Shown here piece by piece: positions 1 through 4,989 of a DNA stretch of 6,145 bases. The notes under the pieces were generated by a model. The model searched no databases and had not been told where the DNA came from. It worked only from the letters and a program-made list of their open reading frames with translations. Position numbers and translations under genes: made by a program. Position 1 is the first letter of the stretch, and every line of letters begins with the position of its first letter. Location of the stretch: the NCBI GenBank assembly GCA_900551555.1, contig URWC01000116.1:1-6145 (forward strand). Reading direction: 5' to 3'. The DNA comes from an uncultured Collinsella sp. Its GTDB lineage: Bacteria > Actinomycetota > Coriobacteriia > Coriobacteriales > Coriobacteriaceae.

Positions 1-1
1 G

Positions 2-151
2 CTGGCCGATGAGGCCCGTGCCGCCGGAACGTACACCGGCAAGGAGCCGTTCAACTTTACCGTTGCCGTGCTCTTCCCCGCCGCGCAGGTCAGCGGCGCC
101 GCGCCGCAAGTTCCGACAGGTCTGCTCACGCACCAGGTCGCGCGGTTCTAG
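2..151 (+). CDS. C-terminal end of an unidentified protein (5' truncated by window edge)
   Basis: An open frame enters from the left edge and ends at a TAG (149-151), leaving 49 residues. Third codon positions are overwhelmingly G or C, as in the other genes here, whereas the two other forward frames are either stopped at once or lack this bias. The tail is rich in Ala, Gly, Pro and Val, contains a stretch reading KEPFNFTVAVLFPA, and ends LLTHQVARF. I do not recognise the family. There is no obvious membrane segment or catalytic motif in the visible part. A hairpin terminator starts about 45 bp after the stop, so this is the last gene of its transcript, convergent with the phosphatase genes. 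Being a real coding end is well supported; the function is unknown. Confidence 0.7.
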   Translation: MADEARAAGTYTGKEPFNFTVAVLFPAAQVSGAAPQVPTGLLTHQVARF

Positions 152-195
152 CAAGACCAGACCGCCCAGCACAATAATCGGCAGCTCAACAAACA

Positions 196-237
196 GGGGG
201 CGGAGATGCAGCAGGTACATGCATCTCCGCCCCTTTT
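196..237 (+). terminator. Rho-independent terminator between convergent genes
   Basis: A 14-bp perfect stem pairs 197-210 (GGGGCGGAGATGCA) with 220-233, around a 9-nt loop, followed by TTTT at 234-237. It lies downstream of the plus-strand gene ending at 151 and also 47 bp past the stop of the minus-strand phosphatase ending at 281. In the minus direction the stem is followed by a less regular CTGTTTGTT, so it may serve both transcripts but is stronger for the plus strand. Confidence 0.75.
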
Positions 238-280
238 GCGTCGAGAAGTTATGCCAGCGACCCGTGCCGCCACGCTCGCG

Positions 281-916
281 TTATCCCCGTTGCGGGCCTG
301 CTGCCGCCACAAGTGGTTCAAGCCCCAGCTCGCGCGCGTAATCCTCCTGCGTAAAGACTTCGACCAACTCAAACGTGTCGGATTCGTCGTCAAACGCAAA
401 GTGCAGCACCGAGCAGTTGCCCGGCACGCGATCGCGCTCGTCGGCCGCCGCACCCTTCACGTGATCCATAAACTCCTTGATAGCCGAGCCGTGGCTCACC
501 GCGAGCACGCACTCGTGGTCCGGGCGACGCATAAGATCGGTCAACGTCGCCACCATGCGCTCGCGCACCTGCATCTGGCCCTCGCCGCCAAACTGGCGAT
601 AGAAGTCGCGCCACGGGCGCTCGGGCATGAGCATCACGCGCTCGGCCTCAAAGTCGCCAAAGAACCACTCACGCAGGCCGTCCAGGCGCTCGTACGCCAA
701 GCCCGGCCACAAGTTGGCGATAGTCTGCTCGGTACGATGAAGCGTGGAGGTGTAGGCATGATCGGGCTCAATGCCGCGCGCACGTAAAAACATACCGGCG
801 CGCGCCGCCTGGTCGCAACCCAACTGCGTAAGCGGCGAGTCACTCCACCCCTGAATGATACGCTTGAGGTTGAATATCGTCTGTCCATGACGGACCAGAT
901 ACAGATCTTTATTCAT
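281..916 (-). CDS. Histidine phosphatase family protein (second of tandem pair)
   Basis: A 211-residue soluble protein of the histidine phosphatase (phosphoglycerate mutase-like) superfamily, whose members remove phosphate from small metabolites or proteins through a phospho-histidine intermediate. The N-terminal motif LVRHGQT gives the catalytic R9-H10-G11; R61 lies in the STLHR segment, the likely acid is E83 in LREWFFGDFE, and the second catalytic His is H142 in VLAVSHGS. An intact active site argues for a working enzyme; the substrate cannot be read from sequence. I chose the ATG at 916 because AAAGGA sits 5 nt upstream and LVRHG then falls at the usual position; an in-frame ATG eight codons earlier (940) would overlap the previous gene and lacks such a site. 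It starts 17 bp after its paralogue's stop, so the two are co-transcribed and probably translationally coupled. Compared with that paralogue it has a C-terminal tail longer by about 25 residues. Confidence 0.9.
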   Translation of the reverse strand: MNKDLYLVRHGQTIFNLKRIIQGWSDSPLTQLGCDQAARAGMFLRARGIEPDHAYTSTLHRTEQTIANLWPGLAYERLDGLREWFFGDFEAERVMLMPERPWRDFYRQFGGEGQMQVRERMVATLTDLMRRPDHECVLAVSHGSAIKEFMDHVKGAAADERDRVPGNCSVLHFAFDDESDTFELVEVFTQEDYARELGLEPLVAAAGPQRG

Positions 917-933
917 AGGGGTCCTTTCGTTCG

Positions 934-1476
934 TTACCAATCAAGGAGCGAAAACGCCCCGTCGCAATAGCCAAAATGAAGCACGGCTCCGTTGTCGGGT
1001 AGCTCTCCCCTGCCAGTCACATACTCAAGAAACTCCTGGCAGGCTGAGCCGTGGGAAACCGCCAGCACGCAGTCGTGCTGCGGCCTGGCCATGATGCGCG
1101 ACAGCACCGCGACCATGCGCGCCCGTAGCTCGCCTTCAGACTCGCCACCAAAGGCCACCGGATAATCACCCCAGGGCTGCGGCGGCATATCGCGATTTGA
1201 TGTGCCCTCCAGCGAGCCCAAATGCCACTCGCGTAGGTCATCGACCAGCTCTATCGAGCAGCCCTCGCCAGCAATTAGCTCAGCCGTACGCCGCGCCCGG
1301 CCCAACGGGGAGGAATACACACGGTCAAAGGTCACGCCACGCGCCTCAAACGCCGCGCGCGTCGCCAGCGCCTGCTCGCGCCCGCGCGCCGTAAGCGGCG
1401 AATCGTGCCCACCCTGCAAAATGTTCTGCACGTTGAGCTCAGTCTGCCCATGCCGCACCAAATACAAATCTGCCAC
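934..1476 (-). CDS. Histidine phosphatase family protein (first of tandem pair)
   Basis: A 180-residue histidine phosphatase superfamily protein starting with GTG; AGGAGG lies about 4 nt upstream and the next residues read ADLYLVRHGQT. Catalytic residues are R8-H9-G10, R60 (SSPLGR), E83 (LREWHLGSLEG) and H142 (VLAVSHGSA), all in place. It aligns with the following gene almost without gaps (shared QG..DSPLT, LREW, PW..., FGGE, CVLAVSHGSA, VLHF segments), so the pair arose by tandem duplication and has since diverged clearly. The LREWHLGSLEG block is the classical form of the family; in the partner it has become LREWFFGDFEA, which suggests the two differ in substrate. No good promoter is visible in the 82 bp upstream, so transcription may come from the nitroreductase upstream. 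The family is certain, the substrate is not. Confidence 0.9.
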   Translation of the reverse strand: MADLYLVRHGQTELNVQNILQGGHDSPLTARGREQALATRAAFEARGVTFDRVYSSPLGRARRTAELIAGEGCSIELVDDLREWHLGSLEGTSNRDMPPQPWGDYPVAFGGESEGELRARMVAVLSRIMARPQHDCVLAVSHGSACQEFLEYVTGRGELPDNGAVLHFGYCDGAFSLLDW

Positions 1477-1491
1477 ACGCCCTCCTCTCGC

Positions 1492-1526
1492 ACCACCGCA
1501 AAGGGGACAGGTACCTTTGTGGTGGT
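1492..1526. repeat. REP-like palindromic intergenic element
   Basis: Two 13-nt arms, 1492-1504 (ACCACCGCAAAGG) and 1514-1526 (CCTTTGTGGTGGT), form an inverted repeat with a single G.U in the plus-strand transcript, around a 9-nt loop. The core GGGGACAGGTACCTTT resembles, from memory, palindromic repeats scattered between genes in many bacteria and often linked to REP-associated tyrosine transposases (RAYT). No T-tract follows on the minus strand, so it is a poor terminator for the nitroreductase transcript. Only one copy lies in this window, so its repetitive nature is an inference. Confidence 0.45.
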
Positions 1527-1558
1527 TTACCGCCGGATCACACCGCGGTGACGCTCAA

Positions 1559-2230
1559 CTACAGCAGTACGTCGGCGAGCGAACGCTTGGGTACGTGGTG
1601 CACCTGTGCCTCGTCGCGCCAATAATTGATGGAGCCATCGGGGTTGGAATCGATCGCATCGATCACCTGCGTCTCGGCCGGAACGCCAAACGCCATGATC
1701 AGCTTGAGCTCATACTTGTCGCTATCGAGCCCCATGGCATCGATCGCGTGGGGCGTAAAGGCCTTGAACATGCAGGCAGCCACCTCGGGCGTGGCGCTGC
1801 GGGCGGCGAGCATCATCGTCTGCGCGGCAATGCCCGTGTCGACCTCAGTAATAGGAGCGGCGGGCTTACCCGGAACGGCGCGCTCGGCAAGAATCGCGAT
1901 GTAGCCGGTCGGGCGCTCGCCCTCATCGGGACCCGGCCAATCCTTGAGCGCACCGGCCCATGCAAGCTCGTCAAATACACGCGCGCAGTCCTCTGCATCG
2001 TTTACCACATGAAAACGCAGACGCTGAGCATTGGCACCACAGGGAGTCAGGTGCGCCAGCTCCGCCAGCTCAAGCAAAAGCTCACGCGGCACGCGCATGG
2101 ACTCGTCAAAGCGACGGCACGTGCGGGCGCAGCGAACCAACGCATCAAACGCGTCCAAGCCGAGCTTTTCGCAACCCTGCTTTGCCATCGACTCAGCGCT
2201 TACCGGCGCTGCGGGAACTGCTTCGTTCAT
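1559..2230 (-). CDS. Nitroreductase family protein (FMN-dependent)
   Basis: A 223-residue protein of the nitroreductase fold; members bind FMN and use NAD(P)H to reduce nitro groups, quinones or flavins in the cytoplasm. Family landmarks in order: an Arg-rich FMN phosphate segment CARTCRRFD (34-42), the TPCGANAQRLRF segment (62-73) matching the usual P-S-x-x-N-x-Q-P-x-x-F block, DTGIAAQTMMLAA (131-143) matching the helix that opens with D-x-G, and IMAFGVPAE (178-186) matching the family's L-G-Y-P-x-E. The C-terminus ends YWRDEAQVHHVPKRSLADVL, an unusually polar His-containing tail. I chose the ATG at 2230; the frame stays open to 2398, but the extra 56 residues run through the promoter/operator region and have poor composition. 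A GGGGGT lies 5 nt upstream as a modest ribosome binding site. A DtxR-like box lies just upstream, so iron- or manganese-dependent repression is likely. The exact substrate is unknown. Confidence 0.85.
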   Translation of the reverse strand: MNEAVPAAPVSAESMAKQGCEKLGLDAFDALVRCARTCRRFDESMRVPRELLLELAELAHLTPCGANAQRLRFHVVNDAEDCARVFDELAWAGALKDWPGPDEGERPTGYIAILAERAVPGKPAAPITEVDTGIAAQTMMLAARSATPEVAACMFKAFTPHAIDAMGLDSDKYELKLIMAFGVPAETQVIDAIDSNPDGSINYWRDEAQVHHVPKRSLADVLL

Positions 2231-2258
2231 AGGGACCCCCAATTTCGGGCAATTGTTC

Positions 2259-2277
2259 TTAGGAAAATCTAACCTAA
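2259..2277 (-). promoter_or_regulatory. DtxR/IdeR-like metal-regulator box
   Basis: Read on the minus strand the 19 bp are TTAGGTTAGATTTTCCTAA. This matches the established DtxR/IdeR consensus TTAGGTTAGSCTAACCTAA at 15 of 19 positions: the left nine bases exactly and the outer five of the right arm exactly. It lies 28 bp before the nitroreductase start and directly follows the proposed -10 element, the position expected for repression by an Fe2+ (or Mn2+) loaded DtxR-family protein. It lies 188 bp from the divergent HdeD-like gene, so control of that gene is less likely. No DtxR gene is in the window. Confidence 0.6.
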
Positions 2278-2306
2278 AACGTAGGCAATAACGAACAGGG
2301 CCGCAA
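2278..2306 (-). promoter_or_regulatory. Possible promoter of the nitroreductase gene
   Basis: On the minus strand TTGCGG (2306-2301) and TACGTT (2283-2278) are 17 bp apart. Each matches the sigma-70 consensus only partly, so this is tentative. Its attraction is the layout: the DtxR-like box begins at the very next base and would cover the transcription start. Confidence 0.35.
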
Positions 2307-2401
2307 TGTTCTACACCTGTTGAATAGAAAATCGCGACGTGGGGAACAACGGAAACAATTCGGGGCCTTTGGGTTACGTTTCGCCCTCCCCGACCCATAC
2401 G

Positions 2402-2424
2402 CCAGCGCCTTTAGGCGATACTGG
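2402..2424 (+). promoter_or_regulatory. Small hairpin in the leader of the HdeD-like gene
   Basis: CCAG-CGCC (2402-2409) pairs with GGCG and CTGG (2414-2417, 2421-2424) around a TTTA loop with a 3-nt bulge. It lies about 40 bp before the start of the membrane protein gene. No T-tract follows. It could be a leader structure or chance; I found no convincing -35/-10 pair for this gene elsewhere in 2284-2465. Confidence 0.2.
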
Positions 2425-2465
2425 TTGTAACGATCAAGGCTTACGCCGCACGGAAAGGAGACATT

Positions 2466-3068
2466 ATGGGCATCTTTAAGAACGATGACCAAAAATCGAG
2501 CCAGTTTGGATTTGACGAGAAAAGCATGGCAGGCAAGGCCGTCAAGGCCGTGCGTTGGATTTACGCCATCACGGGCGTCTTGGCGCTCGTCGCCGGCATC
2601 GCACTGCTGTTTGCGCCCGCCAAGTCCCTCGTCTTCCTAACGACCGTCTTGGGCTTCTACTTTGTGATCACGGCCGCGATCAGGCTGTTTACCGCTGTTT
2701 TCGAGCCACTGCTGCCCACCGGCTGGCGCGTGACGAGCATCATCTCCAACCTACTCATTATCTTGGGCGGCGTCATAATCCTGCGCAACCAGGCCTTCTC
2801 GACCGCGACGCTCACCACGATGGTGGTTATCGTGGCCGGCTTTGGCTGGATCGTCGAAGGTGTCATGTCCATTCTGGAGTCCGAGCTTTCGTCCAACCGT
2901 GCCCTCGCCATCCTGAGCGGCGCGCTCTCCATCATCGCCGGCATGTTCGTGTTTATCTATCCGCTGTGGTCGGCCAAGATGCTCGTCATCTTTAGCGGCG
3001 CCGCACTACTGGTGTTTGGCGTAACGCTGATTGTTCGCGCTATTCAATTTGGCAAACTGGTGCACTAG
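2466..3068 (+). CDS. HdeD/DUF308 family membrane protein
   Basis: A 200-residue integral membrane protein. After a charged N-terminus of about 28 residues come six hydrophobic segments, near residues 31-50, 55-78, 90-107, 115-136, 145-165 and 170-191, in the paired, internally repeated pattern typical of the HdeD/DUF308 family. Short loops and conserved-looking Gly-rich helices (VLALVAGIALLFAP, ALSIIAGMFVFIYP) fit the family's repeat, each ending near a proline. HdeD of E. coli is associated with acid resistance at high cell density; for actinobacterial members the role is unknown. The start is fixed by an excellent AAAGGAG five nt upstream of the ATG. The stop codon abuts the start of the next gene, so the two are translated from one message. 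Family assignment is good; function is open. Confidence 0.88.
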   Translation: MGIFKNDDQKSSQFGFDEKSMAGKAVKAVRWIYAITGVLALVAGIALLFAPAKSLVFLTTVLGFYFVITAAIRLFTAVFEPLLPTGWRVTSIISNLLIILGGVIILRNQAFSTATLTTMVVIVAGFGWIVEGVMSILESELSSNRALAILSGALSIIAGMFVFIYPLWSAKMLVIFSGAALLVFGVTLIVRAIQFGKLVH

Positions 3069-3551
3069 ATGCCGCGAACGCTCTTTATTGATGCAGACGC
3101 CTGCCCGGTCACGCGCGAGTCGATTGACTGCGCGCGGCGGGCGGGCGTCGCCGTCGTTATCGCCGGCAACAGCACACAGAACCTGGAACGCCACATTCGC
3201 CGCGACGATCCGCGCGACGTCGAGCATGCGCGACGCGGATTTTGGGTCACGACGCTCGATGTGAGCGTGGGCGCCGACAGCGCCGACTTTGCCATTGTCG
3301 AACGCCTGCAGGCGGGCGATGTAGTCGTGACGCAGGACATTGGCTTGGCGAGCATGGTGCTCGGGCGCGATGCCGCCGCCATCGGCGTGCGCGGGCGCGT
3401 CTACGATAAGGCGACCATCGACATGCAACTGTTTATTCGCCACGAGGAAAAGAAGGTGCGCCGCGCCGGCGGTCGCACTCGCGGTCCGGCGGCATTTACC
3501 AGCGAAGACCGGGCCCGCTTTAAGCGCAACCTCACCGAGCTGCTGCGCTAA
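3069..3551 (+). CDS. YaiI/YqxD (DUF188) family protein, PIN-like
   Basis: A 160-residue cytoplasmic protein of the YaiI/YqxD (UPF0178, DUF188) family. Signature blocks appear in order: FIDADACPV (6-14), the VGADSADFAIVE segment (67-78), GDVVVTQDIGLA (83-94), RGRVYDKATID (108-118) and the C-terminal RAGGRTRGPAAFT (132-144) followed by DRARF. The spaced acidic residues D8, D10, D73 and D90 fit the metal site of the PIN/NYN-like nuclease fold to which the family has been related, but no enzymatic activity is established as far as I know. The ATG follows the upstream TAG with no gap and there is no strong ribosome binding site, so translation probably depends on ribosomes finishing the membrane protein gene. 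Length matches the family (about 150 residues). An intrinsic terminator begins three bases after the stop. Confidence 0.92.
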   Translation: MPRTLFIDADACPVTRESIDCARRAGVAVVIAGNSTQNLERHIRRDDPRDVEHARRGFWVTTLDVSVGADSADFAIVERLQAGDVVVTQDIGLASMVLGRDAAAIGVRGRVYDKATIDMQLFIRHEEKKVRRAGGRTRGPAAFTSEDRARFKRNLTELLR

Positions 3552-3553
3552 CC

Positions 3554-3598
3554 AAGGTAGATTTTCGGGACATGCCCGGAAATCTACCTTTTTGTTTT
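3554..3598 (+). terminator. Rho-independent terminator after the HdeD/DUF188 pair
   Basis: A 16-bp stem pairs 3554-3569 with 3575-3590 (one non-Watson-Crick position) around the loop ACATG, followed by TTTGTTTT. It begins right after the TAA of the DUF188 gene, so it ends the plus-strand transcript cleanly. Confidence 0.92.
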
Positions 3599-3632
3599 GC
3601 GCGGTGTGAGCGCTCGGAATCCATGGCTCAAC

Positions 3633-3708
3633 AAAAAACGGGCTTCAAAATGCCATGCGTCGCCGCATTGCGCAGGCGCCGAGCATGGCTATTTGAAGCC
3701 CATTTTTT
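3633..3708. terminator. Bidirectional terminator, mainly for the metal exporter gene
   Basis: A long hairpin: AAAAAA (3633-3638) faces TTTTTT (3703-3708), GGGCTTCAAA (3640-3649) pairs with 3692-3701, GCCATGC (3652-3658) with 3683-3689, and CGCC (3661-3664) with GGCG (3675-3678). A T-tract follows the stem in both directions. It lies 8 bp past the stop of the minus-strand exporter gene and so ends that transcript, while backing up the terminator at 3554-3598 for plus-strand transcription. Confidence 0.88.
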
Positions 3709-3716
3709 AGGCCTAC

Positions 3717-4817
3717 TTAGAGGCCGAAGGCGGATAGGATAAGGCCCCAGCCGGCGCCGATGACGTACATCATGACCAGGAACACGGCGTTTTCACGAGC
3801 GCTGCGGTTGGTGCGGAACAGGACAAGATAGCCCACGCCGGCGGAAATGAGCGTGCCGGCGAGCATCGGCGCCAGCTGTAGCGCGCCCTCCAGGTACAGC
3901 TGCGTAATGACCACGCTGGCCGAGCAGTTGGGGATCAGGCCGACGAGTGCCGAGCCCAAGACGGCGAGCGTCTCGTTGCCACGCAGGAACTGCTCGATCG
4001 CGGACTCTCCGAAGGTCTCGAGCACGGCAACTAGAATCAGCGTCACCAGGAAAATAAAAACCGAAACCTGCACGGTGTGCGAGATCGCGCTGCGGATAAT
4101 CGACAGGACGGGCGCACCTTCGTGGGAGTGACCGTGGTCGTGCCCATGGCCGTGGTGGTGCTCATGCTCGCCTGCGTGACCGTGGTCATGGCTGTGTCCG
4201 TGGTCGCGCTCGTGTTCATCTTCATCATCATCGCAACCGCAATGGTCGCGCTCGCACAACTCGTGGATGTGGTCGGCGCTCACGCCCGCCTCGGCCACTT
4301 CATCAATGATGTCGCCCCCGGTATGGTCGTCGTGCGCGCAGTTCACATGAGCCGGATTGGCAGCGGTCCCCAGCACGGTACGGCGAATCGCCGCATGCGC
4401 GCGGGAATTACGACGAAGGCCGCGGATAGCCGCGTCCACGATAAAGCCCGTGACCAGCGCGATCAGTGCCTTCGAAGCCAAAAGCATCGCCATGGTCTGC
4501 ACGGGCACCTGCTCGGCGAGCAACAGCGGCAGCATCTCATCGGAGGTCGAGAGGAACACGGCGACCAGCGTGCCCAGCGTCACGACACGGCCGGCGTACA
4601 GCGTTGCTGCCATGGCCGAAAATCCGCACTGCGGCACAATGCCCAGCAGCGAGCCAGCCACGGGACCCGCAGCGCCGGCGCGCTTGATAGCGCCGTTGAC
4701 GCGGTCGCCCGCAACGTGCTCAAGTGTCTCGAGAGCAAGATACGTCACCAACAAAAACGGCGCCAGCGAGAGCGTGTCCTTGCCGGCGTCGAGCAGAATA
4801 TCAATCAGCAAATCCAT
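3717..4817 (-). CDS. Putative manganese/heavy-metal exporter with His-rich loop
   Basis: A 366-residue polytopic membrane protein resembling the family annotated as putative manganese transporter, arsenic efflux protein or 10TM heavy-metal exporter (DUF2899/ArsP_2-like). Two membrane halves each carry a P-x-C motif in a helix: GIVPQCGFS (59-67) and GLIPNCSAS (293-301), in line with an inverted internal duplication; TLYAGRVVTLGTL and FLSTSDEMLP (89-97) are typical of the first half. Between them lies a cytosol- or outside-facing loop, about residues 140-235, with Cys/His clusters (C160, H162, H165; H185, C188, H192, C193, C195) and then a tract at 199-233 consisting mostly of His, Asp, Glu and Gly: a metal-binding region. 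The ATG at 4817 has AAAGG about 11 nt upstream. The gene stands alone between a strong promoter and a bidirectional terminator. Transport of a divalent metal out of the cell is likely; Mn versus another ion (Zn, Ni, As) cannot be decided here. Confidence 0.85.
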   Translation of the reverse strand: MDLLIDILLDAGKDTLSLAPFLLVTYLALETLEHVAGDRVNGAIKRAGAAGPVAGSLLGIVPQCGFSAMAATLYAGRVVTLGTLVAVFLSTSDEMLPLLLAEQVPVQTMAMLLASKALIALVTGFIVDAAIRGLRRNSRAHAAIRRTVLGTAANPAHVNCAHDDHTGGDIIDEVAEAGVSADHIHELCERDHCGCDDDEDEHERDHGHSHDHGHAGEHEHHHGHGHDHGHSHEGAPVLSIIRSAISHTVQVSVFIFLVTLILVAVLETFGESAIEQFLRGNETLAVLGSALVGLIPNCSASVVITQLYLEGALQLAPMLAGTLISAGVGYLVLFRTNRSARENAVFLVMMYVIGAGWGLILSAFGL

Positions 4818-4858
4818 GACGGATGGAACCTTTCATGTCTTTCGGCAGCATTGTAAAA

Positions 4859-4896
4859 GTCCTAGCGGTCAACTAGGGTATTGTAGTTGTCCTAGG
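4859..4896 (-). promoter_or_regulatory. Cluster of CTAG-centred operator half-sites at the exporter promoter
   Basis: Three CTAG-containing sites lie in 38 bp: CCTAGG (4891-4896) inside the spacer between -35 and -10, and the inverted pair CCTAG (4861-4865) / CTAGG (4873-4877) just downstream of the -10. GTCCTAG occurs twice on the plus strand, 30 bp apart (4859-4865, 4889-4895). The CTAG cores are 19 and 11 bp apart, close to two and one helical turns. This layout fits a repressor that binds cooperatively and hides the promoter. I do not know a regulator with this exact site; a metal sensor is the natural guess given the downstream gene. Confidence 0.45.
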
Positions 4897-4907
4897 CGCG
4901 ATGCCAA
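4880..4907 (-). promoter_or_regulatory. Promoter of the metal exporter gene
   Basis: On the minus strand TTGGCA (4907-4902) and TACAAT (4885-4880) are separated by 16 bp; each matches five of six positions of the sigma-70-type consensus. Transcription would start near 4873, giving a leader of about 55 nt, too short for a yybP-ykoY (Mn2+) riboswitch. Confidence 0.65.
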
Positions 4908-4928
4908 TAGTTGCCCATGGTAAACTAT
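4907..4928. promoter_or_regulatory. Imperfect 22-bp palindrome in the divergent control region
   Basis: The site reads ATAGTT-GC-CCATGG-TA-AACTAT: the outer six bases of each side and the central CCATGG are symmetric (18 of 22 positions). It touches the -35 of the exporter promoter and, on the other side, overlaps a TATCAT (4926-4931) that could be a -10 for the exonuclease gene, though no good -35 goes with it. A dimeric regulator bound here could affect both genes. Confidence 0.4.
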
Positions 4929-4989
4929 CATCTCGCCATAACTCAATGCCACCGAGCCGCGCGACACGGCCCGTCCAAGGAGCAGTTAT

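Noticed and set aside
206..787. Long plus-strand frames across 206-787 and 1202-2272
   Set aside because: They lie antisense to the phosphatase and nitroreductase genes, which have clear family motifs; they are antisense shadows of high-GC coding sequence.
917..940. Earlier start of the second phosphatase at 940
   Set aside because: It would overlap the preceding gene's stop and push the LVRHG motif eight residues inward; AAAGGA is correctly placed for the ATG at 916 instead.
1541..1550. Perfect palindrome CACCGCGGTG after the nitroreductase stop
   Set aside because: It is short and GC-rich, with no loop and no T-tract, and can arise by chance at this GC content.
2294..2321. Inverted repeat AACAGG / CCTGTT in the divergent intergenic region
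   Set aside because: The arms are only 6 bp with a 16-nt gap; not distinctive enough to call an operator.
2231..2398. N-terminal extension of the nitroreductase frame to the ATG at 2398 (56 extra residues)
   Set aside because: The extension runs through the DtxR-like box and the promoter, has no ribosome binding site that I can see and lacks third-position G/C bias; family members start near the chosen site.
4163..4240. Possible tandem repeat or CRISPR-like array in the region of repeated CATG/GTGGTC triplets
   Set aside because: The pattern is explained by codons for His, Asp and Gly in the exporter loop; there are no regular repeat and spacer units.
4077..4856. 259-residue plus-strand frame and other frames antisense to the exporter
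   Set aside because: Val- and His-rich composition is the mirror of the exporter's His-rich loop; no family motif and no ribosome binding site that I can see.
4818..4873. yybP-ykoY-type manganese riboswitch in the exporter leader
   Set aside because: The leader is only about 55 nt from the predicted start of transcription and lacks the expected helices; control appears to be at the DNA level.
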